Shown: positions 8,405-16,661, counted from the stretch's first letter. The stretch: 32,497 nt of DNA from Bacillus sp. (in: firmicutes) (GCA_023666125.1 JAMPCN010000031.1:1-32497), one strand, 5' to 3'. Notes: generated by a model from the letters alone, not told the origin. Made by a program: numbers and translations.

Positions 8405-8661
8405 AGTTTCTCCATGCTCCCCTCTAGTGCATCAAAATCTATTTCCGGATTTTTCAGTTGTAATTTTTGAATTTCGGTAAAAATATCGCAGATTACAAAT
8501 GGACAAATTCCTGCCTCTATATTATCCTTGTTATCTACATTATAAAAATCAATTTTTCTGCGAATGAATTGGCTTAATGTTAATCCGTTTTCTGTTGCTT
8601 TTTGTTCTAATAATTTCTTTTCTTCATTTGTAATTCTTATTGTAATCATTGATTCTTTCAT
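8392..8661 (-). CDS. MobC-like relaxosome accessory protein (ribbon-helix-helix)
   Basis: 89 aa. The N-terminus MITIRITNEEKKLLEQKA, then GLTLSQFIRRKI, is a typical ribbon-helix-helix DNA-binding fold as in mobilization accessory proteins that bind next to the nick site and recruit the relaxase. The rest is short and acidic. GGAGAACATC precedes the ATG. It overlaps the relaxase start by 13 bases, which supports a relaxosome role, and may also repress its own promoter through the palindrome just upstream. Confidence 0.75.
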   Translation of the reverse strand: MKESMITIRITNEEKKLLEQKATENGLTLSQFIRRKIDFYNVDNKDNIEAGICPFVICDIFTEIQKLQLKNPEIDFDALEGSMEKLWQK

Positions 8662-8717
8662 GATGTTCTCCTTTAATTGTGTAAATTTTTTAAATTCATC
8701 AACTGTTTTTCAACTTC

Positions 8718-8735
8718 TTAAATTTGCAAATTTAA
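8718..8735. promoter_or_regulatory. 18-bp perfect palindrome upstream of the mobilization genes
   Basis: TTAAATTTGCAAATTTAA reads identically on both strands. It lies about 57 bases before the ribbon-helix-helix gene, in the short gap (8662-8793) that also holds GTAAC/GTTAC arms near 8758-8795. It could be the operator of the mobilization operon or part of the transfer origin; the nick site was not identified. Confidence 0.45.
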
Positions 8736-8793
8736 TTTATATAATAATTTTTAGCAAGGTAACGCGTTTGTATTACGTTTCCTTATGTTTCTG

Positions 8794-8985
8794 TTACTTC
8801 AATATTTTTTTAATATTTTTTTTAATTTCTTCTACAATTTCAATTTTCTCCTCCTTTGATAAATCCGCTTTCTTCAAAATTTTTCCGATATTCTGTGCGT
8901 AATAAAAATTTACAGACTGCTGAATATCCGCTTTTGCTTGCGTTATTTCGCCCTCAATTTTGCACTTGACATTATATTTCCGCAT
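8794..8985 (-). CDS. Small charged protein, unknown
   Basis: 63 aa, not recognised. It begins MRKYNVKCKIEGEIT and ends in a lysine/glutamate-rich amphipathic helix (KEEKIEIVEEIKKNIKKILK). There is no membrane segment. A strong ribosome site, GGAGG, sits five bases before the ATG, which supports a real gene. It is the first minus-strand gene before the ribbon-helix-helix and relaxase genes and is divergent from the 625-aa gene, so it may belong to the mobilization operon. Confidence 0.6.
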   Translation of the reverse strand: MRKYNVKCKIEGEITQAKADIQQSVNFYYAQNIGKILKKADLSKEEKIEIVEEIKKNIKKILK

Positions 8986-9095
8986 TGTAACCTCCGCTCA
9001 CACGTCATATAATTTTATGCGCGTATTTTTTCTTCTTTTCCGGAAGTTGCAAATGTGTTAAATTTTTAATTTTTAAATTTTTATCTGTGCAATAT

Positions 9096-9124
9096 TTGAC
9101 ATCGCCCAAAGAATTTTCTATAAT
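9096..9124 (+). promoter_or_regulatory. Consensus promoter of the 625-aa gene
   Basis: TTGACA (9096-9101) and TATAAT (9119-9124) with a 17-base spacer: both hexamers and the spacing are exactly consensus. Downstream, GAACAC occurs twice (9141-9146 and 9159-9164) between the -10 box and the ribosome site AGGAGG, a possible repressor site that could silence this otherwise strong promoter. Confidence 0.85.
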
Positions 9125-9182
9125 ATTTTTAAAATTTCTGGAACACTATACATTTTTAGAACACACATAGGAGGAGAAACTC

Positions 9183-11060
9183 ATGAGCGATAAATTATAC
9201 CGAATAACATTTGACAATTATTTGAATGAATCACTTAGCCAACGCAAAGCATCACCCTATAAAAATAATTTGAATATAACTGCCAGCGAGAAACTCTGGC
9301 AGCATCTTCAAAATGCACCCGCACAATATAGTGGGTTTATAGAGTTCATTACCCCTTATTTATATCCTCCAAATAATTTCTTTGCACTACAAAACAATCT
9401 CATCATGACACAAGCGGGAACCATAATATTTTCCAATGCAGCAGATTTTTTTGGTTATATGAAAAAATATTCTGATGAATCTTCTAATGTACTAGATTTT
9501 TATATAGATTTTACTGACCCTTATTTTCAAAAATTATACAAACTGTACTATTCCTATCTCAAATGTTATGCAAACATTCCCAGTCCGTATAATCGTTATA
9601 TGGCTTATATTTACAAAACATTAAAGCACAACAATGATTTATACCCAATTTTCACGAACCCTCATACTTATTTTCATATGCTAAACAAAGAATTAGCTTA
9701 TACAAACCCCTATGATAAAAGTACAGTCCTTGGTGAAGATATAATAAGCATGGTGTTAAGTTATGGTATTTCTGCTAACAAATTAATTCCTTTGCTTAGA
9801 ATTATCCCTAAACTTCTTGATAACTCCGCTTTTCATACGTCTGCGCCTTGTTGCAGCAGCAATTACTCATTCAACTTCTCTCACAAAGAAAATATTTTTC
9901 ATGCCTATTTTATTGATGATAAAATAAAATATGAAAAATGCCAAAATGAATATATGTACGCGCCTATCATATCTACAGTTGGCTCAGAGCATTTCACAGA
10001 AATATCTCCTATGCAAAGCTGGATTGATATATTATATGCAATTACAGGCGGCATAAAGAAAAATATGGACAACTTTTCTATGATATGCGCTCTTATCATG
10101 ACGAATTACTATAAAAATATTTATTATACTCTTCCCAGTAAAAACTGCTCCCCGCTTTCGCTATATATTATATATGCCCCGGAAAAACAGGCTTCCTTGC
10201 TCCGTCACTATCTTCAACGCCTAATTCCCTCCGCTTATGAAAAATCAGACTATCAGCTTAAAGATATAACAAAAGTAAAAAACATTTTAAATTTGATAAA
10301 GCAGAATTATATATATCCATTCTACATACCAGTAAAACCATCTGAATCCAAAAAATCAGAATCACAGATAGAAACAATTAAAAAAATAATGCAACGGAAA
10401 GAAATTCATATAAAAGACAATTATGGTCTTAACCATACTTTAATAAACCATCTTCCTATTATCTGCTTCGTAGACAATCCGAAACAGTTAAGCTATTTGC
10501 AGGCTAATTTTAAAACTAAAATATTCTCATTTATGCCGCATAACGCTTCTATAAATGCAGAATATAGCCGCAAAGATTGTCAATCATTGATTGATTTTCT
10601 CAGTATCTATGGGTTAAAAATGCTTTTTGACATAAACCATCAGCAAAATCGTCCAAATGAACCTATAGCAACGGAAAGCGTGACACAATGCTTTATTAAG
10701 GACTGCCTAAAACCAGAATCTAACCATGCTTGTTATGCTGATTATTTGTATGAAGTCTATTCAAATTATTATCAACTTTTTTATACTGGTTCTCCACTTT
10801 CAAAAATCTGCTTTACAAAAGAACTGCGAAAATTATTACCATATGAATATGAATATAAAAAACCCCGTCACTCCCGTTCCGATAATAGATATGCTTTTAT
10901 TGGAATTAACATTGATATTGACAAGGCTCAAAAAGCTGCTGAACATGCCGCTAATATACGAAAAAACATTTCGGAGAAAAGCGTCTCTGATTATTTAATG
11001 AATGTCCGGAAGAGTGTTAATGAAATTCTTCAAACATTGCACAATAATCTTCCTAAATAA
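9183..11060 (+). CDS. Orphan 625-aa protein, unknown
   Basis: Not recognised. It is the only long plus-strand gene in the left half of the element, with a consensus promoter and AGGAGG eight bases before the ATG. The protein is rich in Tyr, Asn, Lys and Ile, with no signal peptide and no clear membrane segment. Around residues 290-370 the order of helices and strands (a helical ALIMTNYYKNIYY part, then LSLYIIYAPEKQASLLRHYLQRL) is faintly like the helicase part of P4-type primases, but the Walker A lysine signature is absent, so this is only a weak guess. Its place between the mobilization and recombination genes would suit a replication or transfer protein. Codon use is more AT-rich than in the genes that follow. 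Confidence 0.8.
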   Translation: MSDKLYRITFDNYLNESLSQRKASPYKNNLNITASEKLWQHLQNAPAQYSGFIEFITPYLYPPNNFFALQNNLIMTQAGTIIFSNAADFFGYMKKYSDESSNVLDFYIDFTDPYFQKLYKLYYSYLKCYANIPSPYNRYMAYIYKTLKHNNDLYPIFTNPHTYFHMLNKELAYTNPYDKSTVLGEDIISMVLSYGISANKLIPLLRIIPKLLDNSAFHTSAPCCSSNYSFNFSHKENIFHAYFIDDKIKYEKCQNEYMYAPIISTVGSEHFTEISPMQSWIDILYAITGGIKKNMDNFSMICALIMTNYYKNIYYTLPSKNCSPLSLYIIYAPEKQASLLRHYLQRLIPSAYEKSDYQLKDITKVKNILNLIKQNYIYPFYIPVKPSESKKSESQIETIKKIMQRKEIHIKDNYGLNHTLINHLPIICFVDNPKQLSYLQANFKTKIFSFMPHNASINAEYSRKDCQSLIDFLSIYGLKMLFDINHQQNRPNEPIATESVTQCFIKDCLKPESNHACYADYLYEVYSNYYQLFYTGSPLSKICFTKELRKLLPYEYEYKKPRHSRSDNRYAFIGINIDIDKAQKAAEHAANIRKNISEKSVSDYLMNVRKSVNEILQTLHNNLPK

Positions 11061-11080
11061 AAATGTAAATCATTTTATAT

Positions 11081-11107
11081 GAGGGAACATAGCTTTTCTG
11101 TTCCCTC
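11081..11107 (+). terminator. Hairpin after the 625-aa gene
   Basis: GAGGGAACA pairs with TGTTCCCTC (nine pairs, nine-base loop) 20 bases after the stop codon. The sequence after the stem is only moderately T-rich, so this is a weak terminator; it also lies just past the end of the convergent minus-strand operon and could serve both. Confidence 0.5.
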
Positions 11108-11121
11108 ACTCTATCTTCTAG

Positions 11122-11202
11122 CTAATCTTTACCTTTCTCATTCAACGCCGCAATTACAACTGTCAAAACACCTACCACTATCGCCTTTACTATCTGCTCC
11201 AT
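11122..11202 (-). CDS. 26-aa hydrophobic peptide
   Basis: Short ORF: MEQIVKAIVVGVLTVVIAAL followed by NEKGKD and a TAG stop. It is one predicted membrane helix with a charged tail. The ATG is preceded by AAAGGCGG at seven bases and lies 22 bases after the DUF5688 stop, as the last cistron of that operon. Size and shape resemble small membrane peptides and holin- or toxin-like peptides of mobile elements, but no family is recognised. Confidence 0.5.
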   Translation of the reverse strand: MEQIVKAIVVGVLTVVIAALNEKGKD

Positions 11203-11224
11203 TCAAACACCGCCTTTCCCTTAA

Positions 11225-12157
11225 TCATGCGCATATCTTCACTTCATCCGTCTGCCCGTCGTAATAATAGCAGTGGTCGGAAAGCTGCTCCTCTGCCCTG
11301 ACCTGCGCTGCATTGACTTCCTCTACCATATTGTCAAAAACCGCTTTATCTGATGGGTTAGTTACAGGAACAAAGATTGTTTCATGGACGGATGATGGCA
11401 GGATAAAGAAACTTTGTCCTTTTGCAAACTCCCGCACCAGTTTTTTATGCAGGATTCCGGCTGCCCCATATGCTTTTCCTTGATTGGTAAGCACATACAT
11501 TTCCGCCTGCGCTGTATTTTCTTCCGTTTTCTCCCTCCCGCACCCGGCTTTATCATCTGCATTTTCTTCTGTATGCAGCATATCCCGGATGAGGCTTTGC
11601 ATGTCCTGAAAATGATAGCCGTCTTTTGCAAGGTTCCTCATCGCCTGTTTATGTAACTGCTTTTCATCTATGCCGTACTGCTTTAGTAAGTGTCTGCTTA
11701 CTTTTACATTCCCGCTGCTTTCTTTTGTTATTTCCATCCGTATGGCATATATGATTGATAAATCAAGCATGGGCGTAAATATGAGGTCTTTTAGCAGTTC
11801 TCCGTTTTTCTGTGTGGATAGTAAAACAGGGTAAACTTTGTCTTTGACGGTATTCCAGTCCATTACGCTTTCCGCAAATTTTAGAATGCTTCCTGTGGCT
11901 TCATATTTTTCCCGCTCCCGGCAGACTGCATTTACGCATTCCTGCATTGCCAGGCTCCCTTTGCAGTAAAACTCATATAAGCTGTCTAAACTGATAACGG
12001 GCGTCACATTCTTTTCCGCGTCCTCCATAGTAATCTGCACACCGTCATAGGAACAGCCATTGTTTTTCTTTACCGTGTAAATCCCTGTCTGCGCTTTTTT
12101 TCCGTAATGCTCCTGTAACTTTTTTGTAAGTTCTTTTTTAAATTTCTCATAGTCCAT
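11225..12157 (-). CDS. DUF5688 family protein
   Basis: 310 aa. The overall pattern matches proteins annotated as DUF5688 in Lachnospiraceae: N-terminal MDYEKFKKELTKKL, a central GSILKFAESVMDW, VYPVLLSTQKN, and the C-terminal ILHKKLVREFAKGQSFFILPSS region. It has no catalytic motif I can name and no membrane segment; function is unknown. An acidic linker (around 205-225) separates two folded parts. It is 20 bases downstream of the Rad52-type gene and is the last large gene of a four-gene minus-strand operon; such proteins commonly travel on mobile elements of gut Clostridia. Confidence 0.75.
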   Translation of the reverse strand: MDYEKFKKELTKKLQEHYGKKAQTGIYTVKKNNGCSYDGVQITMEDAEKNVTPVISLDSLYEFYCKGSLAMQECVNAVCREREKYEATGSILKFAESVMDWNTVKDKVYPVLLSTQKNGELLKDLIFTPMLDLSIIYAIRMEITKESSGNVKVSRHLLKQYGIDEKQLHKQAMRNLAKDGYHFQDMQSLIRDMLHTEENADDKAGCGREKTEENTAQAEMYVLTNQGKAYGAAGILHKKLVREFAKGQSFFILPSSVHETIFVPVTNPSDKAVFDNMVEEVNAAQVRAEEQLSDHCYYYDGQTDEVKICA

Positions 12158-12177
12158 AAATGTTTCTCCTTTGCTTT

Positions 12178-12903
12178 TTATGCCGCTTTTGTTTTTGTCT
12201 TTGACAGCGCCGCCATGACTTTGTTATACAGTTCCCTGCTCATGGTTTCCGGCTTTTGTATTTTATATCTGTCCTGCACGTCCTCTATCGCTACGCCGGT
12301 TCTCTCCAGTTCCGCTTTTAGGGAATTTAGCTGTTTTTCAGAAAGCCTCTTTTCAGACGCTTCCGGCTCTTTCTCTTTTCCCGCCGCCTCTTTTTCCCGA
12401 TACTCATAAACAGGTTTATTTTTTTCATTGATGATGATTAATCCTATGATATCCCTGTCATTGCCATATTCGATGGAACGGATGGAAAAATGGCTGTTGC
12501 AGACATAACGCTCCCCCTGCCTGCGGATATCCGCTTTAGATGCGGGAATCCAGATAAAGGGAGCCGTATACAGCTCCCTCCCTATCCCCCAGTTAAAACA
12601 CGCCCGCTTAAAGGAATCCGAGGCAAGGGATTTTTCTTTCTCCGCCATGCCTGCCACCCCTACATCCTGTTTGGCAATCCATGCGCCGGACTGTTTATCA
12701 TAAACCGACACTGTGCAGTAAAGGCTTCCGTTTATGCTCTGATGGCTTCTCTGCCATCCGAACGCGCCGAATGTTTCATCCAGAATCTTCTGGTCTACCC
12801 TTGCATCCTTATAGAGCAAAAGGCTTACTCCGTTTTCGTTCACTGACGCAGCGCGGCATTCAATTTCATCCGCCCGAAGCAGGCGTACAATGTTATTCTC
12901 CAT
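12178..12903 (-). CDS. Rad52/Rad22-type single-strand annealing protein
   Basis: 241 aa. The first 130 residues resemble the Rad52/Rad22 annealing domain of phage and mobile-element recombinases: DETFGAFGWQRSHQ, a YCTVSVYD strand, DVGVAG and the signature SDSFKRACFNWGIGRELY. These proteins coat single-stranded DNA and anneal complementary strands. A charged linker (about 165-195) leads to a C-terminal helical segment starting RLSEKQLNSLKAELERTG, common in mobile-element annealing proteins. The exonuclease partner is encoded 19 bases upstream, so the pair should work like the Red beta/exo system, possibly in element circularisation, repair or gene exchange. Confidence 0.85.
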   Translation of the reverse strand: MENNIVRLLRADEIECRAASVNENGVSLLLYKDARVDQKILDETFGAFGWQRSHQSINGSLYCTVSVYDKQSGAWIAKQDVGVAGMAEKEKSLASDSFKRACFNWGIGRELYTAPFIWIPASKADIRRQGERYVCNSHFSIRSIEYGNDRDIIGLIIINEKNKPVYEYREKEAAGKEKEPEASEKRLSEKQLNSLKAELERTGVAIEDVQDRYKIQKPETMSRELYNKVMAALSKTKTKAA

Positions 12904-12922
12904 ATGTTTTCCCTCTCTTTTC

Positions 12923-13855
12923 TTATGCCGCTTTTATCTGGAAACGGCGGACGGTGGAAACTTTTGCATAGTTTTTATAGATTTCCGGTTCTTCCTGCCT
13001 GATTCTTTTTACATCCAGCCTTGTGTTTTCCACATTGCTCCATGAGACTTTGTATTTATCGTTTACGGCATATTCATTGTCTTTCATATACAGCTTTACT
13101 TCCTGTTCTATCTGTTTCTGTTCCTGTTCTAAGGCGGCTATCTCTTTTAGGATTTGTTCTCTCCTTATTAGCTTCTGGTCAAACCCTGTAAGCATGATAG
13201 GACTGGATTTTTTAGCCGTATGGAAATACTCTTCCAACAGCGCGTCACAAGCCTTGGAGCCGTCCGGCGCAGGCATAACGCCTTTTTCCACATGCTCCGT
13301 CCAGAAATATTTTTCCGTTTCGATTAACTGCGTTATCAGCGCGTCATCCCATTCCAGCCTACGGTAGACAAATTCCCTGCCGAGTATGACTGCCGCTATA
13401 TACCATGCGCGCCTGCCTGTCACTGCCATATAGTGATAGCACTGCATGATATAATGGAGCGGTATTTCCCCGTCTTTCCATTTATCCGCGCTATAGGCGC
13501 CCACGGTCTTGCATTCCAATCCCGCGTCCTCTCCTATGATGAGGCGGTCTACGTCCGCTATCATAAAGGGATTTTCAATGCTTCTGTACATGTAATTGGA
13601 GCGGCGCGCCTTTAATCCGGACGCTTCCATGAAACGCGCCGCCACATAGTCCTCCAAATCATGCCCCTGTCTTATGGCTTCATTATCTTCTTTCTCTTTT
13701 ATTTCATCACAGGTCTTATCGCGGTAAACATTCATCGGGCTGCTGTATGGGTTCAGTCCGCAGACGGCTCCTGCGTCGGAACCGCCGAGTCCTGTCTTTC
13801 TTAGATGCAGCCATTCCAGCCTGTCCAGATTTCCAACCGGGATTTTTGTATACAT
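12923..13855 (-). CDS. YqaJ-family (lambda exonuclease-like) recombination nuclease
   Basis: 310 aa. It degrades one strand of double-stranded DNA ends to supply single strands to the annealing protein. The YqaJ domain covers about residues 10-200: WLHLRKTGLGGSDAGAVCG, RQGHDLEDYVAARF, IADVDRLI (catalytic Asp), LECKTV (the E-x-K of the PD-(D/E)XK site) and HYIMQCYHYM with the following Gln. The catalytic set looks complete. The C-terminus carries a coiled coil (EQILKEIAALEQEQKQIEQE). It follows the DUF932 gene by 50 bases. Confidence 0.9.
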   Translation of the reverse strand: MYTKIPVGNLDRLEWLHLRKTGLGGSDAGAVCGLNPYSSPMNVYRDKTCDEIKEKEDNEAIRQGHDLEDYVAARFMEASGLKARRSNYMYRSIENPFMIADVDRLIIGEDAGLECKTVGAYSADKWKDGEIPLHYIMQCYHYMAVTGRRAWYIAAVILGREFVYRRLEWDDALITQLIETEKYFWTEHVEKGVMPAPDGSKACDALLEEYFHTAKKSSPIMLTGFDQKLIRREQILKEIAALEQEQKQIEQEVKLYMKDNEYAVNDKYKVSWSNVENTRLDVKRIRQEEPEIYKNYAKVSTVRRFQIKAA

Positions 13856-13905
13856 ATGGTTTCCTCCTCGTTTCTATTGTCTGATATCATTGACTCATTT
13901 AGTCA

Positions 13906-14838
13906 TTACGCTGTCTTTACAAGCTGGTATGCCCTGTCAATCAAAGGGTTGCCGTCCATCGTGCGGATAAACAGGTTTTCGTTATAGTTTGGCGTCCTCC
14001 GTAAGGGTCTTGCGTGGGTTGCAAAATCCGACACGGCGTTGATAAGTCGGTAAGCGTTGTTCCCGACTTCCTGCAAATCCGGCGCATCATAATACCGTCT
14101 TTTCATGTCTTCACGCAGTTTCAAGATATTTTTCTCCTGTATGGCGGTTGCGTCTTTTTCTACGGGAAGCAGCTGTTCAATATACTCTTTTATCTGCCCG
14201 TCCGATATTTTCTGCCCGCGCAGGCGTTCAATCTCTTTTCCGAGGCTGTCCATATATTCCTCCGCCATAAACAGCGTCTCCTCCGCTTCCTGTATCTTAT
14301 CCATGATGTTTCCCGTATGTATCATAGACCATGAGCGTTTTGCCGTGTGCAGGGCAAGGTTGAGCGTATTGTTGCACACCACCCTTACCGGCGTAAGCGC
14401 CGCTTTGACTGCTCCGCTCCCGTCATGCATATTGGAAAAGACCAGATACGGGGAAATCCGCTCCCCTGAAATGATGTATTCCCTCGGAAGCCTTGCAAGG
14501 AGCCATACGCGCCTGCCCTCCTGCAAGGAACCCGCCGTTTCATAGCGCACGCCGCTTCCAAGCAGGGCGTCCGTAAAAGCGAACGCTTCCCTGTTCTGGA
14601 TAATCTTATAACGCCCGCTCACAACGCCGAGCGTCTTTCTGTCGCTGCCGCGGATGTTGGCTTTATATCCCGGAATCATGCTGCCGTCATCCGTATAGAT
14701 GGGTTCCTGCGCTACCTGCCAGTCCAGTCCTGCCATCTGTAAGGCTTCTGCGGAAGAAAGCGCTTCCTCCACCTTTGTTCCTAAACCGTGCCACGGTTTT
14801 TCCCTTGTGTAAAACATTGTTTCTACGTTTGCCGCCAT
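13906..14838 (-). CDS. DUF932 phage/plasmid-like protein
   Basis: 310 aa with the landmarks of DUF932: MFYTREKPWHGLGTKV at the start, LGVVSGRYKIIQNREAF, and VRVVCNNTLNLAL in the centre, with a helical C-terminal half ending in RAYQLVKTA. The family is frequent on phages and conjugative plasmids next to recombination genes, and its molecular function is not known. AGGAG precedes the ATG at eight to nine bases. It is the first gene of the recombination operon; the region upstream to the terminator at 14983 holds its promoter, which I could not place with certainty. Confidence 0.85.
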   Translation of the reverse strand: MAANVETMFYTREKPWHGLGTKVEEALSSAEALQMAGLDWQVAQEPIYTDDGSMIPGYKANIRGSDRKTLGVVSGRYKIIQNREAFAFTDALLGSGVRYETAGSLQEGRRVWLLARLPREYIISGERISPYLVFSNMHDGSGAVKAALTPVRVVCNNTLNLALHTAKRSWSMIHTGNIMDKIQEAEETLFMAEEYMDSLGKEIERLRGQKISDGQIKEYIEQLLPVEKDATAIQEKNILKLREDMKRRYYDAPDLQEVGNNAYRLINAVSDFATHARPLRRTPNYNENLFIRTMDGNPLIDRAYQLVKTA

Positions 14839-14982
14839 AATTTTCTCTCCTTTTCTTTTTCTTATTTCGCGTTTCCTGCCGCATTTTTATTCCGCTCTAG
14901 CACCGCGATATTCTATCCTCTGCTCCTCCTTTCCCTAAATATTTATGCTGCGGCTCTAAAAATGCTTTTTAGAAACAAAATA

Positions 14983-15009
14983 AGGGAGAACCCGAAAAGG
15001 ATTCTCCCT
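14983..15009 (-). terminator. Intrinsic terminator after the small-ORF pair
   Basis: AGGGAGAA and TTCTCCCT pair around an 11-base loop. On the minus strand the stem is followed by a T-rich run (TATTTTGTTT). It lies 24 bases after the stop codon at 15033 and separates this unit from the DUF932 operon. Confidence 0.65.
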
Positions 15010-15032
15010 CAACTATCTGTTTACTGTTTCAA

Positions 15033-15254
15033 TCATAAAGTATGATACCACTCGTCAAGCATCTGACGCCGTTTACTCAATTCTCTATTGAGTAACTCTT
15101 CCAAGGCTTTTTCCTCAGCTTTAAATTGTTTTTCTAATTCTCTGTGCTGCTTTATACATTCTCTGTCAGTCTTACGTTTCCATCTCCTGTAATCGCTCTG
15201 CATACACATTCTAAAAATTGATGCACTTATTGTTGTTCCTATAATAGTTCCCAT
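15033..15254 (-). CDS. Small protein with hydrophobic start and coiled coil, unknown
   Basis: 73 aa, not recognised. A short hydrophobic N-terminus (MGTIIGTTISASIF) is followed by a long charged helix rich in Lys, Glu and Arg (about 24-65, with EKQFKAEEKALEELLNREL). GAGG lies six bases before the ATG. It follows the 66-aa gene by 34 bases and shares its promoter. Confidence 0.6.
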   Translation of the reverse strand: MGTIIGTTISASIFRMCMQSDYRRWKRKTDRECIKQHRELEKQFKAEEKALEELLNRELSKRRQMLDEWYHTL

Positions 15255-15288
15255 AAATTACCTCACTTTCTTCGTACTTATTGTACGA

Positions 15289-15489
15289 CTAAAAATTTTT
15301 AGTTTCCGTTTTTACAACATTGTCAATCATTAAACAGGCTTTTTCGATGACTGCTTCAAAAGGACAAAGCACTGTAACCGATATCATTTTATCCTGTGCC
15401 GCTGTCTTTTCCATATCATACATGACATCACACAGTCCTCTTAACAGCATTTTTACTTCTTCCAGTTCATCTATACTCTTTAACTCCAT
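15289..15489 (-). CDS. Small helical protein, unknown
   Basis: 66 aa, not recognised. An all-helical acidic protein (MELKSIDELEEVKMLLRGLC at the start), probably a small cytosolic protein. GGGAGGAAGAT precedes the ATG. It is the first gene behind a promoter that carries the dyad shared by four transcription units of this element, so it is part of the same regulon as the TerB operon and the GTPase. Confidence 0.6.
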   Translation of the reverse strand: MELKSIDELEEVKMLLRGLCDVMYDMEKTAAQDKMISVTVLCPFEAVIEKACLMIDNVVKTETKNF

Positions 15490-15536
15490 ATCTTCCTCCC
15501 TTCGCTTACATTAGAAAATTTATATAGTACAGATTT

Positions 15537-15569
15537 ATTCTACAATCCGGCTATGACATCTTTTGTCAT
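15537..15569 (-). promoter_or_regulatory. Shared-dyad promoter 1 (small-ORF pair)
   Basis: On the minus strand ATGACAAAAGATGTCAT (15553-15569) is an inverted repeat with a five-base spacer. The -10-like TAGAAT (15537-15542) begins 27 bases after the start of the dyad, with TG directly before it. No good -35 hexamer is seen at normal spacing, so the dyad sits where an activator or repressor would act. This is the most diverged of the four copies. Confidence 0.6.
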
Positions 15570-15600
15570 TATGATAACTTTTTCTGCATTCACGCAAAAA

Positions 15601-15629
15601 TCCGCAGATGGATTTCTCTCATCTGCGGA
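15601..15629. terminator. Bidirectional terminator after the WYL regulator
   Basis: TCCGCAGATG and CATCTGCGGA form a perfect 10-bp stem with a nine-base loop, 19 bases past the WYL stop codon. A-run before and T-rich run after the stem give terminator form on both strands. Confidence 0.8.
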
Positions 15630-15647
15630 AATGCTTTTTCTTTTCTC

Positions 15648-16661
15648 TTATTCATATTTTTTCACCATTTGCAGCAAGGTTTCTTTCATTTCTGTACGAA
15701 AAGACTCCGGTTTTAACACTTCTACCATCTCTCCCTGACTAAGCAGCCACATTAAAATTCCTTTTCCGTATACTTCTGCTTCAATAATGCTGCTGTCGTT
15801 GGTTGTGTTGATTATCTTTGCCGTGGGAAGTCTGTCCAAAATGGCTTCCACGCTTTTACCGCTATACCGGAATTGCAGTCTGACAAGTTCTCCGGCATAC
15901 ATAAACTGGATGCGCTTACGAAATTCCCCCTCTTCAAAACGGTTTGCATAAGGAATCTGAAATTTTTCACCCAATTCTTTATATGACTTTATCCTGTCAA
16001 TCCTAAATACAGTCGGATAATCATACTGCCGGACATATTCCCCCTGCTCATTCTTCTCTACTATGTAGGCATTCAAGTAAAAATAGTATTCGGAAAATAA
16101 AAGCGCCACCGGCTGTATACAGCGTTTTACCGGGTTTCCCGAATCCACCTGCCTGTAATAGATAATCTCTAAAAGATTACATTGCTTGATTTCACTTCCA
16201 AGCTCCCATAGTTTATCTTTAATATGCGACTTATGATGCAGTTCCACATAATGGTATCTTTCATTGGCAATCAATTCTGCCGCTATCTTCATGCTCCCTT
16301 TGGGCGCACAGCCAAGCAGTAGCTTGTCCAAAATTGTCATAATTTCTTTTTTGGTAAATGCACGGCTCTCTAAGAGGATTTTACTGACTGCCAGAATTTC
16401 GCTGTTATCCATGAACGCGCTTTCGCTGCCTGTCATAACAAATCCTTTTTTATTCCTGTCATATGTAACCGTTCTGGTATCTGCGGCATCCGTTACGCTG
16501 CGCTCCGCCAGAAATACACGGATGTCGTCAATATCACGCTGAATGGAGCGTTCATCCACACCATGCTTTTTGGCTTCTTCGGATTTGTTTATTGTTTTTC
16601 CCTCACATAAGCGCACATAGATATCCAGAGTACGGATGTTTTTGGATGGTTTGGGGTTCAT
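15648..16661 (-). CDS. WYL-domain transcriptional regulator
   Basis: 337 aa. The N-terminal winged helix (about 8-60, with EAKKHGVDERSIQRDIDDI) is followed by a WYL domain (about 145-225, with CNLLEIIYYRQ and an AYIVEKN strand) and a C-terminal extension (WCX-like, about 240-330). WYL proteins sense ligands such as nucleic acids or nucleotides, and several repress antiviral operons (CapW, BrxR). AAAGGAG lies before the ATG and TATAAT-like sequence is found just upstream, so it has its own promoter although it lies downstream of the TerB operon. It is a candidate controller of the four shared-dyad promoters; that link is inference. Confidence 0.9.
   Translation of the reverse strand: MNPKPSKNIRTLDIYVRLCEGKTINKSEEAKKHGVDERSIQRDIDDIRVFLAERSVTDAADTRTVTYDRNKKGFVMTGSESAFMDNSEILAVSKILLESRAFTKKEIMTILDKLLLGCAPKGSMKIAAELIANERYHYVELHHKSHIKDKLWELGSEIKQCNLLEIIYYRQVDSGNPVKRCIQPVALLFSEYYFYLNAYIVEKNEQGEYVRQYDYPTVFRIDRIKSYKELGEKFQIPYANRFEEGEFRKRIQFMYAGELVRLQFRYSGKSVEAILDRLPTAKIINTTNDSSIIEAEVYGKGILMWLLSQGEMVEVLKPESFRTEMKETLLQMVKKYE

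Noticed and set aside
11079-11264. Plus-strand 61-codon ORF after the 625-aa gene
   Set aside because: It starts in a terminator hairpin, has no ribosome site and overlaps the better-supported minus-strand peptide and DUF5688 end.
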